DNA of 64,000 bases. It comes from Streptacidiphilus sp. ASG 303 (GTDB taxonomy: Bacteria > Actinomycetota > Actinomycetes > Streptomycetales > Streptomycetaceae). Numbering within the stretch: position 1 is the first letter of the stretch; each line of letters opens with the position of its first letter. A program made the position numbers and the translations under genes. Positions 26,312 through 35,826 of this stretch are shown piece after piece. The notes under the pieces were generated by a model. That model worked only from the letters and a program-made list of their open reading frames with translations. It was not told where the DNA came from and did not search any database. Where the stretch lies: positions 1-64,000 of the forward strand of contig NZ_JAJLRA010000010.1 of NCBI RefSeq assembly GCF_020991365.1, given 5' to 3'.

Positions 26312-27088
26312 ATGGCGGACGCGGTGATCGACCTGAACGCGGACCTCGGCGAGGGGTTCGGCCGCTGGACCCTGACCGAGGACGAGGCGCTGCTGTCCGT
26401 GGTGACCAGCGCCAACGTCGCCTGCGGCTTCCACGCGGGCGACCCCTCGACGATGCGCCGGGTGTGCGGCTGGGCCGCCGAGCGGGGGGTGCGGATCGGG
26501 GCGCAGGTCTCGTACCACGACCTGGCGGGCTTCGGACGGCGGGCGATGGAGGTGCCGCCGGAGGAGCTGGCGGACGAGATCGCCTACCAGATCGGCGCCC
26601 TGGAGATGTTCGCCCGCGCGGCGGGCTCCCGGGTCTCGTACGTCAAGCCGCACGGCGCGCTGTACAACCGGGTGGTGGCCGACGCCGAGCAGGCGGCCGC
26701 CGTGGTGGCGGGCGTGGCGCGGGCCGGGGCGCTGTGCGGCGGCCCGCTGCCCGTGCTGGGGCTGCCCGGTTCGGAGCTGCTGAAGGCGGCGGGCGGTGCC
26801 GGGCTGCCGGTGGTGGCCGAGGCGTTCGCCGACCGCGCGTACACGGCAGCGGGCACCCTCGTGCCGCGCCGGGACGCGGGGGCGGTGGTGCACGACGCCG
26901 AGGCGGTGCTGGTGCGGGCGGTGGAGATGGCGCGCGAGGGCCGGGTGACGGCGGTGACCGGGGAGGCCGTGCGGGTCCGGGCGCGCTCGCTGTGCGTGCA
27001 CGGCGACACGCCCGGTGCGGCGGACCTGGCGGTGCGGCTGCGGGAGGCGCTGGTGGGGGCGGGCGTCCGGGTGGAGGCGTTCACGTGA
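26312..27088 (+). CDS. pxpA: 5-oxoprolinase subunit A (LamB/YcsF family)
   Basis: 258 residues. Catalytic subunit of the ATP-dependent 5-oxoprolinase PxpABC, which opens the cyclic glutamate 5-oxoproline to L-glutamate. Family motifs: DLNADLGEGFGRW at the N-terminus, SANVACGFHAGDP, IGAQVSYHDLAGFGRR and YVKPHGALYN. ATG 26312 follows GGGAGGCGG. First of a three-gene set with pxpB and pxpC in the usual order. 5-oxoproline arises from damaged glutamine and glutathione-like compounds, so this is metabolite repair. Confidence 0.95.
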   Translation: MADAVIDLNADLGEGFGRWTLTEDEALLSVVTSANVACGFHAGDPSTMRRVCGWAAERGVRIGAQVSYHDLAGFGRRAMEVPPEELADEIAYQIGALEMFARAAGSRVSYVKPHGALYNRVVADAEQAAAVVAGVARAGALCGGPLPVLGLPGSELLKAAGGAGLPVVAEAFADRAYTAAGTLVPRRDAGAVVHDAEAVLVRAVEMAREGRVTAVTGEAVRVRARSLCVHGDTPGAADLAVRLREALVGAGVRVEAFT

Positions 27089-27149
27089 GGCGGGAGCGGC
27101 CCGCCGGGGGCGCGGGCGGGCCCGCGGGCAGGGAGTGAGGAGGCCGGTG

Positions 27150-27914
27150 GTGGCCGGGGAGCACGGGCCGGGAGCGGCGCACGGGCGGGAGCGGGGCGGC
27201 GCCGGAGCGGGCGGGACGCGGCAGGCGGGACTGGGGGAGGCAGGGCTGCGGGTGCGGCCGGTGGGACGCCGGGCACTGCTCCTGGAGGTGGACTCCACCG
27301 AACGGGTGACGGCCTGGCACGCCGAGCTGCTGCGGCGGCGCGCGGCCGGCCGGCTCCCGGCGGACGCGGAGATCGTGCCGGCGGCGTGCACGGTGCTGCT
27401 GGACGGCCTGGCCGACGCCGCCGCCCTCGCCGCCGAGCTGACCGGCTGGCGGGTGCCGCCGGCCGGGACCGGCGGGGGGCCGCTGCTGGAGGTGCGGACG
27501 GTGTACGACGGGGCGGACCTGGCGGAGGTGGCGGCGCTGTGGGGCGTCGCCGTGGAGGAGGCGGTGCGCATCCACTCCTCGGTCGAGTACCGGGTCGCGT
27601 TCTGCGGGTTCGCCCCCGGCTTCGGCTACCTCACGGGACTGCCGGAGCGCTGGTCGGTGCCGCGGCGGGCGACGCCGCGGACCAGCGTGCCGGCGGGCTC
27701 GGTGGCGGTGGCGGGCCCGTACACCGGCGTGTACCCGCAGGCGTCGCCCGGTGGGTGGCGGCTGCTGGGGCGCACCGGCCTGCGCCTGTGGGACCCGGGG
27801 CGGCAGCCGGCGGCGCTGCTGGCGCCGGGGACGCGGGTGCGGTTCGTCCCGGCGGATCCCGGGGCTGCGGGCACGGGTGCGGACGCGGGTGCGGACGCGG
27901 GGGGCCCGGCGTGA
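27150..27914 (+). CDS. pxpB: 5-oxoprolinase subunit B (KipI family)
   Basis: 254 residues from a GTG at 27150 (GAGGAGGCC upstream; the adjacent GTG at 27147 is also possible). After about 25 variable residues comes the KipI domain: LRVRPVGRRALLLEV, EIVPAACTVLLDG, EVRTVYDGADLAEVAALWG, the conserved VAFCGFAPGFGYLTGLP and the proline/glycine turn before YTGVYPQASPGGWRLLG. With PxpC it provides the ATP-using partner of PxpA. Its stop overlaps the start of pxpC by four bases (GTGA), giving translational coupling. The C-terminal tail ends in short Gly-Ala-Asp repeats. Confidence 0.92.
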   Translation: MAGEHGPGAAHGRERGGAGAGGTRQAGLGEAGLRVRPVGRRALLLEVDSTERVTAWHAELLRRRAAGRLPADAEIVPAACTVLLDGLADAAALAAELTGWRVPPAGTGGGPLLEVRTVYDGADLAEVAALWGVAVEEAVRIHSSVEYRVAFCGFAPGFGYLTGLPERWSVPRRATPRTSVPAGSVAVAGPYTGVYPQASPGGWRLLGRTGLRLWDPGRQPAALLAPGTRVRFVPADPGAAGTGADAGADAGGPA

Positions 27915-28888
27915 ACGGCCCGGCGGGCGGCGCGGGGGCGCGGGACGGGGCGCCCGGGGGCGCGGCGCTCGGGGACGGGGAGTGCGGCGGCGGGGAGCGG
28001 CGCGCACGGGTGCTGGAGGTGGTGCGGCCCGGCCCGCTGACCACCGTGCAGGACGCGGGCCGCCGCGGGGTGGCGCACCTGGGCGTGCCGCGCGCCGGGG
28101 CGCTGGACCAGGCCGCCTACCGGGCCGCGAACCGGCTCGTGGGCAACCGCGGGGACGCCGCCGTGCTGGAGACCACGCTCGGCGGGGTGGCGGTGCGCGG
28201 GTCGGTCCCGCTGGTCGCCGCCGTCACTGGCGCCCCGGCTGCGGTGGCCGTGGACGGCCGGCCCGTGCCGTGGGGCACGGCGGTGGCGGTGCCCGCGGGC
28301 GCGGTCCTGGAGGTGGGGGCCGCCACGCACGGGGTGCGCAGCTACGTGGCCTTCGCCGGCGGCCTCGCGGTGCCGCCGGTGCTGGGCAGCAGGTCGGCAG
28401 ACCTGCTGGCGGGCCTGGGCCCGGCCCCGCTCGCGGCGGGCGACCGGCTGCCGCTGGGCGAGGCGGCCGGGGCGGCGCCCCGGGCCGAGGCCGTCCCGCT
28501 GCCGGCCCCGCCGGCGGAGCTGGTGCTGCACCTGCTGCCGGGGCCCCGCGCGGACTGGTTCGCGCCGGGCACGGCGGCCCTGCTCGGCCGGGCCCGGTAC
28601 CGGGTGGCGGCCCGCAGCAACCGGGTTGCCCTGCGCACCGAGGGGCCGCCGCTGGAACGGACGCGCGGCGGGGAGCTGCCCAGCGAGGGGATGGTGCTGG
28701 GGGCCGTGCAGGTGCCGCCGGACGGGCTGCCGGTGGTGTTCCTGGCCGACCACCCCACCACGGGCGGCTACCCGGTGGTGGGGGTGGTGCCGGAGGAGGA
28801 CCTGGGGGCGGCGGCGCAGGCGGCGCCGGGGACCCCGCTGCGGTTCGTGCCGGTGGGCTTCGGGCCGGCGGGTCCCGGGGCGGCGTAG
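27911..28888 (+). CDS. pxpC: 5-oxoprolinase subunit C (KipA/biotin-dependent carboxylase-like)
   Basis: 325 residues from the GTG at 27911 that overlaps the pxpB stop. Around 35 low-complexity residues precede the KipA core: EVVRPGPLTTVQDAGRRGVA, PRAGALDQAAYRAANRLVGN, LETTLGGVAVRG, GVRSYVAFAGG, LPSEGMVLGAVQVPPDGLPV and DHPTTGGYPVVGVV. All hallmarks of the family are present. Third gene of the pxpABC unit, followed at once by a terminator hairpin. Confidence 0.93.
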   Translation: MNGPAGGAGARDGAPGGAALGDGECGGGERRARVLEVVRPGPLTTVQDAGRRGVAHLGVPRAGALDQAAYRAANRLVGNRGDAAVLETTLGGVAVRGSVPLVAAVTGAPAAVAVDGRPVPWGTAVAVPAGAVLEVGAATHGVRSYVAFAGGLAVPPVLGSRSADLLAGLGPAPLAAGDRLPLGEAAGAAPRAEAVPLPAPPAELVLHLLPGPRADWFAPGTAALLGRARYRVAARSNRVALRTEGPPLERTRGGELPSEGMVLGAVQVPPDGLPVVFLADHPTTGGYPVVGVVPEEDLGAAAQAAPGTPLRFVPVGFGPAGPGAA

Positions 28889-28910
28889 CCGGGGCGGCGG
28901 GCCGCCCCGG
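28889..28910 (+). terminator. Stem-loop terminator after pxpC
   Basis: CCGGGGCGG, loop CGGG, CCGCCCCGG: 9 perfect pairs immediately after the pxpC stop codon. Confidence 0.7.
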
Positions 28911-29112
28911 TACGGAAACGCGCCGGTACGGAGCCGGGCGGCACGCCCGGCCCGGCGGGGCTGCGGGCGCGCGTCGGACTGCCGTGCGCCCGCCGGACCG
29001 GGCGTCGGGGCGCGGCGGGACGGCACCTGTCAGTGGTCGGGTGCACACTCCCGGTGGGGCTGCCGTGCGGGACCGGCCGGCGCGGGCCTCCACTCGAGAC
29101 GAGGTGCGGAGC

Positions 29113-30207
29113 ATGGCCGAGGTACTGCTGGCGGTGGGGACGCAGAAGGGGCTCTTCCTGGGGCGGAGCCGGGACCGGCGGACGTGGGACTTCACCGGTC
29201 CCCACTTCGCGATGAATGCCGTCTACTCGGTCGGCGTCGACCGGCGCGGCGCCCGTCCGCGCATCCTGGTGGGGGCCGACAGCTCGCACTGGGGCCCGTC
29301 GGTGTGGTGGTCCGACGACCTCGGGGGGACGTGGCAGGAGCCCTCCTCCCCCGCGGTCCGGTTCCCCGAGTACACCAAGGCGTCGCTGGAGCGGGTCTGG
29401 CAGCTGGTCCCGGCGGGCGAGGACGCCCCGGGCGTGGTGTACGCGGGGACGCAGCCGGGCGCGCTCTTCCGCTCGGAGGACCACGGGGAGTCGTTCTCCC
29501 TGGTGGAGCCGCTGTGGGACCACCCGCAGCGGGAGCAGTGGGAGGCGGGCTTCGGCGGACAGGCCGTGCACACCGTCCTCACCGACCCGCGCGACGCGGA
29601 CGCCCTGACGGTGGCGGTCTCCACGGGCGGCGTGTACCGGTCGGCGGACGGCGGGCGGAGCTGGTCGCCGTCCAACGCCGGCGTCCGGGCGGCCTTCCTG
29701 CCGGAGGGGTCGCAGTTCCCGGAGTTCGGGCAGTGCGTGCACAAGGTCGCGCGGGACGCGCAGGACCCGGACCGCCTGTACCTGCAGAACCACGGCGGGG
29801 TCTACCGGAGCGACGACGGGGGTGCCGTCTGGGAGGCTGTCGACAAGGGGCTTCCGGCCTCCTTCGGCTTCACGGTGGCGGCGCACCCGCACCGGGGCGG
29901 GACGGCCTACGTCTTCCCGCTGACCGCCGACTACCGGCGTCTGCCCCCGGACCTGCGCTGCCGGGTGTTCCGCACCCAGGACGCGGGCGGCAGCTGGGAG
30001 GCCCTCTCCGCCGGGCTGCCGCAGGAGGACCACTACGGCGTGGTGCTGCGGGACGCGATGTCCGTCGACGACGCCGACCCGGCGGGCGTGTACTTCGGCA
30101 ACCGCAACGGGGAGGTGTACGGGAGCGCCGACGAGGGCGAGAGCTGGTCCCTGCTGGCCTCGCACCTGCCGGACGTGCTGTGCGTGCGGGCCGTCGCGAT
30201 CGGCTGA
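29113..30207 (+). CDS. BNR/WD40-like beta-propeller protein (sialidase fold)
   Basis: 364 residues, no signal peptide. Repeated beta-blade motifs with Asp-box signatures: SDDLGGTW, SEDHGESF, SADGGRSW, SDDGGAVW, TQDAGGSW and SADEGESW, about six blades in all. This is the fold of exo-alpha-sialidases, sortilins and Ycf48-like proteins. No sialidase arginine triad is evident, so enzymatic activity is doubtful. Begins AEVLLAVGTQKGLFLGRS, a common actinobacterial start. ATG 29113 follows GAGGTGCGGAGC. Cytosolic protein of unknown role. Confidence 0.8.
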   Translation: MAEVLLAVGTQKGLFLGRSRDRRTWDFTGPHFAMNAVYSVGVDRRGARPRILVGADSSHWGPSVWWSDDLGGTWQEPSSPAVRFPEYTKASLERVWQLVPAGEDAPGVVYAGTQPGALFRSEDHGESFSLVEPLWDHPQREQWEAGFGGQAVHTVLTDPRDADALTVAVSTGGVYRSADGGRSWSPSNAGVRAAFLPEGSQFPEFGQCVHKVARDAQDPDRLYLQNHGGVYRSDDGGAVWEAVDKGLPASFGFTVAAHPHRGGTAYVFPLTADYRRLPPDLRCRVFRTQDAGGSWEALSAGLPQEDHYGVVLRDAMSVDDADPAGVYFGNRNGEVYGSADEGESWSLLASHLPDVLCVRAVAIG

Positions 30208-30220
30208 GACGAGCTACGGG

Positions 30221-30255
30221 CCCCTCCCTCCGGATCGGCGTGCCGGACGGAGGGG
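30221..30255. terminator. Bidirectional stem-loop between convergent genes
   Basis: CCCCTCCCTCCGG (30221-30233) pairs with CCGGACGGAGGGG (30243-30255) with one C-C mismatch and a 9-base loop, downstream of the beta-propeller gene and of the leftward glycosyltransferase. Confidence 0.6.
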
Positions 30256-30424
30256 AGGTGCCGCAGGGCGGCCCGGCGGGCCGGGCCGGGCACCAGCCGG
30301 ACGGGGTGGTGCCCGGCCGCCGGGCGGCCGGCGCCGCGCCGGCGGAGCACGGTGCGCGGGCCGCCCGGGACGGGGGTGGCGGAGGCGGCGGTCCGCACGG
30401 TCCGCGGGCCGGACGCGCCGCAGG

Positions 30425-31883
30425 TCATCGGGGCCTCTCCTCACGAGCCGCGACCGGCACGGCGGGGGCCGTCGCCGCGGGGGCCGCAGACGTGCCCGGG
30501 ACGCCCGGGGCATCCGGCACGTCCGGGACGTCCGGCGCTGTGCGGGTCTGCGGGGAGCGGGGGGACGGGACGCGCGCGGCAGGGGGCGCCTCCGACGCGG
30601 CGGACCGGCCGGTCGCGGCCGCGGCGGCGGGCCCGTCCGGTGAAGGGGCGGTGACCGGGGGAGGACCGGCGGGCCGGGGGACAGCCGGCACGGTGACGGC
30701 GGGTACGGACGGGGCGGACACGAGCCCGGCGGGCACGGGCCCGGCGGGCACGGACGCGGCGGGCGGGAGGCCCAGGACCTCGCCGTAGTGGCGGAGCAGT
30801 TCGTCCCCCACCGCCTCCCAGGTGCGGGCGGCCACCTCCGCACGGCCCGCACGCCCGTACGCGGCCCGGGTCGCAGGGTCCGCCGCGAGCCGGGCGACGG
30901 CCTCGGTGACGGCCTGCGGGTCCCGGGGGCGGACCAGCAGGCCGGTGCGGCGGTGGGCCACCAGGTCGAGGGGGCCGCCGGCGGCGGGGGCGACCACGGG
31001 GACGCCGCTGGCCATGGCCTCCTGCACGGTCTGGCAGAAGGTCTCCAGCGGGCCGGTGTGCACGAACAGGTCGAGGGCGGCGAAGCAGCGGGCGAGGTCG
31101 TCCCCGGTGCGCCGCCCGAGGAAGGCGGCGCCCGGGAGCGCCCGGCGCAGGGCCGGCTCGCTGGGGCCGTCCCCGATGACGACGACGCGCACGCCGGGCA
31201 GCCGGCACACCCCGGCGAGCAGGTCGACCCGCTTCTCCGGCGCGAGCCTGCCGACGTAGCCGACGAGGACCTCGCCGCCGGGGGCGAGCGCGCGGCGCAG
31301 GGCCGGGTCGCGGTGGCGGGGGTGGAAGCGGCCGGAGTCGACCCCGCGCGGCCACAGGTGGACCCGGGGGACGCCGTGCGCGGCGAGTTCCTGGGCGGCC
31401 GGGGTGGAGGGGGCGAGGGTCCGGGCGGCGGCGCCGTGGACGGAGCGGATGCGGCGCCAGGCCAGGGCCTCCCCGAGGCCGCGGCCGGCATGGTAGGCGC
31501 GGGCGTAGCCGGCCAGGTCCGTCTGGTAGGCGGCGACCGCCGGCAGGCCCAGCCGCCGGGCGGCGGCCATGGCCCGCGCACCGAGCACGAAGGGGCTCGC
31601 CAGGTGGACGAGGTCGGGACGGTGGACGGCGAGGACGGCCTCCAGCGGAGCGCCGGGCAGGGCGACCCGGACCTGGGGGTAGCCGGGCAGCGGCACGGAG
31701 GGGACGCGGACCACGGGGCAGGGGTCGTCGGCGGCGGCCCGCCCGCCGCCCCGCGCGGGGGCGGGGGTGACGACGAGGGGCCGGTGGCCGCGGCGCACGA
31801 GGTGCTCGGCGGTGCGCAGCACGGTGTGGGAGACGCCGTTGACCTCAGGGGGGGAAGGACTCGGTGACGATGGCGACGCGCAT
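30425..31883 (-). CDS. GT4 glycosyltransferase with a poly-C frameshift near its start
   Basis: About 485 residues if read through. The N-terminus MRVAIVTESFPP is encoded from ATG 31883, but seven C residues (plus-strand G 31848-31854) put a stop immediately after. With six C the frame continues PPEVNGVSHTVLRTAEHLV. The rest is intact: a GT-B glycosyltransferase with GVDSGRFHP, VGYVGRLAPEKRVDLL, VVIGDGPSEPAL and the donor motif TFCQTVQEAMASGVPVVAP. It resembles actinobacterial mannosyl/diglucosyl-lipid transferases (PimB/MgtA-like). The last 110 residues are a Pro/Ala-rich tail. Either a sequencing indel or a real slippage site. Confidence 0.75.
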
Positions 31884-32078
31884 GTCCCGGTTGTGTCCGG
31901 GCAGGGCGTGGGCGCGGCCAAGGGGATCTTTCCCGGGGGCGAACGTCGTATGAGCGTTCGCCCCCGGGGCGGGGATAGGCTGGGCCGGGCGGCGGCCCGG
32001 GGACGCCGGCCAGGGGTTCCGGCCCCGGGGCGACCGCTCCGGGGCACCCGCTCCGGGGGCGTCGGCGGAGGGACGGTC

Positions 32079-33656
32079 ATGCTGGTCGGCAAGGGTGAGA
32101 ACACGCCGCTCACGGCGGCCGCCGTGCGGGTGGTGCTGAGCTGGCGGCCCGGTGCGGGCGTGCCGGACGCGGACGCCTCCGCGCTGCTGCTGAGCGGCGG
32201 CAGGGTGCGGAGCGACGCCGACTTCGTCTTCTACAACCAGCCGCGGGACGCCTCCGGCGCGGTCCGGCACGAGGGGAAGCGGCAGACCCCGGAGGGCACC
32301 GCCGACACCCTCGCCGTGGACCTCGCCGCACTGGACCCCGCGGTGGAGACGGTGGTGCTGGCGGCCTCCAGCGACGGCGGTCCGTTCGGCGCGCTGCCGG
32401 GGCTGCGGCTGTCGGTGCAGGACGCCGCGGGCGGCAGCGAGCTGGTGCGGTTCGAGGACACGGGGGCCACCACGGAGACGGCCTTCGTCCTGGGCGAGCT
32501 GTACCGGCGGGGCGGGGAGTGGAAGTTCCGCGCGGTCGGACAGGGCTACGACTCCGGCCTGGCGGGGCTCGCCACCGAGTACGGCATCCGGGTCGACGAG
32601 GAGCCGGGGACCGGCACACCGGCGTCCGGCCCGGCCGCCCCTCCCCCGGCGCCCGCCGCCGCACCGTATGCGCCGCCTTCGCAGGCCGCCCCGTACCCGC
32701 CGCAGGCCGCGCCGCCGCCTCCGCAGACCGCCCCGTACCCGCCGCAGCAGCCGCCCGCGCCCCAGGCGTTCCCGCCGGGCCAGGCGTTCCCGCCGGGCAC
32801 GCCGCCGCCCGCCCCGTACCCCTCCGCCCCGCAGCCGCCCGCCCCCTACCCCGGCGGCCCGTACCCCGGCGGCCAGCACCCCGCCCCGCCCCACCCCTCC
32901 GGTCCGTCCGCGCCGACGCCGTACGGGGCACCGCAGCCGCCCCCGTACGTCCCGGCGCCGCCGCCGGGCGCGCCCGGCGGCCCCTCCCCAGCGCCCGCCG
33001 CGGGCGGCGCGGCGCCGACCCGGCTGTCGCTGACCAAGGACGCCCCCGCGGTGTCGCTGACGAAGCACGCCGCAGGCGGCGGCGCGATGCGGGTCAACCT
33101 GAACTGGCAGGCCCGGGGCGGTCAGGCCGGCACGGGCGGGGGCTGGCTGCGCAAGCTGGCGGGGGCCGGCGCCCCCGGCGCCGGCCGGGACCTCGACCTC
33201 GCCTGCCTCTGGGAGCTCCAGGACGGCACCAAGGGCATCGTGCAGGCGGTCGGCCGCACCTTCGGCGACCTGTACGCGCCGCCGTACGTGTTCCTCGACA
33301 ACGACGACCGCACCGGCGCCGCTGCGGGCGGCGAGAACCTGTGGATCAACCTGGACTTCGCCCAGCGGTTCCGGCGGCTGCTGGTCTTCGCCTTCGTCTA
33401 CGGCGGGGCGGGCAGCTTCCAGGGGCTGGACGCGGTGGCGACGCTGTACCCGGCGTCCGGCCTGCCCGTCGAGGTGCGGCTGGACGAGTGCGGCTTCCCC
33501 GCGGTCGGGTGCGCGATCGCCGTGATCGAGAACGTCGGCGGGGAGCTGGTGGTGCGCCGCGAGGGCCGGTACTTCCAGCGGTCGGCGGTCTCCATCCAGC
33601 GGATGGTGGACGACGCGTACGGCTGGGGCCTGACCTGGACCCGCAGCTCGAAGTGA
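32079..33656 (+). CDS. Two-domain TerD-family stress protein with Pro-rich linker
   Basis: 525 residues. Residues 1-180 are a TerD domain (MLVGKGENTPL, LLLSGGRVRSDADFVFYNQ, LAALDPAVETVVLAAS, WKFRAVGQGYDSGLAGLATE). About 120 residues of Pro/Ala/Tyr-rich linker follow with PYPPQ, PFPPG-like and PGGPYPGG repeats. The C-terminal 200 residues are a second TerD-like domain (DLDLACLWELQDGTKGIVQA, GENLWINLDFAQRFRRLLVF) that keeps the acidic Ca-binding strand. TerD proteins bind calcium and act in tellurite, phage and general stress responses. ATG 32079 follows GCGGAGGGAC. No other ter genes are adjacent. Confidence 0.85.
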   Translation: MLVGKGENTPLTAAAVRVVLSWRPGAGVPDADASALLLSGGRVRSDADFVFYNQPRDASGAVRHEGKRQTPEGTADTLAVDLAALDPAVETVVLAASSDGGPFGALPGLRLSVQDAAGGSELVRFEDTGATTETAFVLGELYRRGGEWKFRAVGQGYDSGLAGLATEYGIRVDEEPGTGTPASGPAAPPPAPAAAPYAPPSQAAPYPPQAAPPPPQTAPYPPQQPPAPQAFPPGQAFPPGTPPPAPYPSAPQPPAPYPGGPYPGGQHPAPPHPSGPSAPTPYGAPQPPPYVPAPPPGAPGGPSPAPAAGGAAPTRLSLTKDAPAVSLTKHAAGGGAMRVNLNWQARGGQAGTGGGWLRKLAGAGAPGAGRDLDLACLWELQDGTKGIVQAVGRTFGDLYAPPYVFLDNDDRTGAAAGGENLWINLDFAQRFRRLLVFAFVYGGAGSFQGLDAVATLYPASGLPVEVRLDECGFPAVGCAIAVIENVGGELVVRREGRYFQRSAVSIQRMVDDAYGWGLTWTRSSK

Positions 33657-33668
33657 CTCCGGCTCAGG

Positions 33669-33717
33669 ACGCCGGGACCGGCGGCGCCCCGTGCGGGGAG
33701 GCCGCCGGACCGGGCGT
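33669..33717. terminator. Long stem-loop between convergent terD-like and yhgE-like genes
   Basis: ACGCC...CCGGCGGC (33669-33685) pairs with GCCGCCGG...GGCGT (33701-33717) with a 4-base internal bulge, capped by GCCCC-GTGC-GGGG. Confidence 0.65.
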
Positions 33718-33743
33718 CCGGGCCGCGCAGGGCTGCGTCGGGA

Positions 33744-35190
33744 TCAGGCGGTCTCGCCCTTCCGGCGGTGGCGGTGCACCGCGGCCGGCCGCCCGCGCTG
33801 CGCGGCGTGGACGATGCCCGACGACACGGCGATCCGGTCGAGGGTGAAGACCCCGCCCACGCAGACCAGCAGCCACACGCCGAGGACGACCAGGCCGCTG
33901 CCGACCCCGTCGTGGTGGAAGTAGGCCAGCCCGTCGAGGGCGCGCACCCCCACCCCGGGGGGCATGACCGAGGCCATCGGCTGGAGCCAGCCGGGCAGGA
34001 ACGAGGGGGGCAGGACCCCTCCGCTGGTCGCGTTGCCCATCACCAGCATGAAGATCGACCCGAGCGGCACCCCGAGCGCCCCGAAGACACGGATCAGGAG
34101 GACGGTGGCCGCCCCGACCGCCCCGGACATCAGGGCCACGACGGCGGCGATCCCCAGGAAGGGGCCGGGGATCGCGTCGAAGACCGTGTGCGCGATGAGC
34201 GAGGTGGCGAGGCCGCCGACCACGGCGAAGATCCCGAGGCTGGCCATCCGCTGGCGGAACGACAGGCGGGGCGCCACCTGGTAGGTCATCTGCCCGAACA
34301 GGAACCCGGCGAGGGCCAGGCCGAAGGAGGCGTAGAAGACCGAGAGGCCGCGGCTGTCGCCGCCGGACAGCGGGAGGACGTCCTCGGTGTGCACCTTCCC
34401 GCCCGCGCCCTGCAGGGTGTGGCCGAGCGGCGCGACCAGCGCTTGGACGGCGAGCCCGTTGGCGCCGGCGAAGAGCACCCGGCGGGTGCCGCCGTGCTCG
34501 ATGTACGCGGCGTAGACCCTGCGGTGGAACAGGGCGGAGCGCGCGCTGCCCTCGTCCGCGTAGCGCTCCACCTGGAAGGCGTCGGGCTCCATGCGCTGGA
34601 GCCCGACGTCGAACAGGGCGGCGCCCTGGTCGGAGGCCACGACGGCGACCGGCAGCCGGTGCGCCTTCGGGGTGTGGAAGGCGGCGAGGAAGACGCCGAC
34701 GAAGACGAGGCCCACCGTCAGCACCGTGACCACCGGGCGCAGCACGGCCGCGGGGCCGGTCAGGCCCGGGCGGACCGGCGCCGCGTCGGGGGGGGACGGG
34801 CGCGGGGCTGTCCGGGGTCCCGGCGGGCGGCGGAGGGACGGCGTGGGACAGGCCGTCGCCGGAGAGGTCGTCGCGGGACGGGTCCGCGGGGAGCAGGTCC
34901 GTCCGAAGCGGCTCGGCGTCGAGGGAGTCTGCGTCGAAGGAACCGGCGGGGAACGGGTCCGCGGGGAACGGCTCGGCGTCGAGGGGGTCGCCGGGGAACG
35001 GGTCGCCGGGGCCTTCCGGGCCGGGCCGGGCCGGACCGCCGGGGGCCGGGTCCGACGGGGAGGGGCCGGGGCCTCCGGAGCCGAACCAGTCGACGACGGA
35101 CCCGCCGGAGTAGGCGAGGAGGTCGGGCAGCAGCGGCATGGGCAGGGTCGGGGCGGGGCGGTCGCCGGAGGGGTCGCGGCCGTCGTGCAT
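33744..35190 (-). CDS. YhgE/Pip-like (DUF3533-type) membrane protein with a poly-C frameshift
   Basis: About 480 residues if read through. ATG 35190 (AAGGAGCCCC upstream) opens MHDGRDPSGDRPAPTLPMPL and a 120-residue Pro/Asp-rich cytosolic part with degenerate repeats (DPLDAEPFPADPFPAG). At 34788-34795 eight C residues shift the frame; seven would join it to DAAPVRPGLTGPAAVLRPVV and the membrane part. That part has one helix (VLTVGLVFVGVFLAAF), a large external domain and five C-terminal helices, the layout of ABC-2-permease-related YhgE/Pip/DUF3533 proteins that move hydrophobic substrates or phage-receptor components. Alternative view: the membrane part starts alone at GTG 34745. Confidence 0.72.
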
Positions 35191-35220
35191 GGGGCTCCTT
35201 CGAGGAGTGCGGAGGCGTCG

Positions 35221-35778
35221 TCAGTACCAGTGGTGGGTCCGCCAGAAGGCCCAGGCGCCGCACGGGCTCCCGTACCGGCCGTTCATGTAGGAGAGGCCCC
35301 AGCGGATCTGGGTGGCCGGATCGGTCCGCCAGTCGCCGCCCGCCGAGGCCATCTTGGATCCCGGCAGGGCCTGGACCAGGCCGTAGGCGCCGGAGGAGGG
35401 GTTGACCGCGGTGGGGTCCCAACCGCTCTCGCGCTCGACGATCGCGGAGAAGCACAGGAACCGGGACCCGCCGCCGACGATCCGCAGTGCCGTCAGACGC
35501 GGGGACGCCGGGGCGGCGGACCGTCCGTGCCGGTCGGCCCGGGGGACGCGGGGACGCGCGCGGTCGTGGGAGAGGGCCGCCAGGTGGGCGTGGTGGGAGG
35601 CGTGGGCGAGGTGCGCCGTGTGCGGCGGGTGCGTCGCGCTCACGGGGACGGCGGCGCGGGGTGCGGCCTCCGACGCGTGCGCCGGGGACGCCGAGGCGAC
35701 CATCGCGGCCACGAGGAGTGCGGCGGCGGCCGAGACCGCGAGGGCGGCACGCCGGGTGAGGGTTCGCAGGATGTCCAT
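35221..35778 (-). CDS. Secreted lysozyme-like/transglycosylase-fold protein
   Basis: 185 residues. Signal peptide about 1-36 (RRAALAVSAAAALLVAAMV, cleavage near SPAHA), a His/Ala-rich spacer, then an SLT-like C-terminal domain: FSAIVERESGWDPTAVNPSS (candidate catalytic E115), GAYGLVQALPGSKMAS, DPATQIRWGLSYMNGRYGSP and the terminal CGAWAFWRTHHWY. This is the common streptomycete aggregation-promoting/transglycosylase SLT end domain that cleaves or binds peptidoglycan. Start ATG 35778 follows CCAGGAGGAAGGCC. An AT-rich perfect palindrome lies 49 bases upstream. Confidence 0.85.
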   Translation of the reverse strand: MDILRTLTRRAALAVSAAAALLVAAMVASASPAHASEAAPRAAVPVSATHPPHTAHLAHASHHAHLAALSHDRARPRVPRADRHGRSAAPASPRLTALRIVGGGSRFLCFSAIVERESGWDPTAVNPSSGAYGLVQALPGSKMASAGGDWRTDPATQIRWGLSYMNGRYGSPCGAWAFWRTHHWY

Positions 35779-35826
35779 GGCCTTCCTCCTGGGGACGCGG
35801 TGCTTCGGGCATCAAGTCATCAAGTG

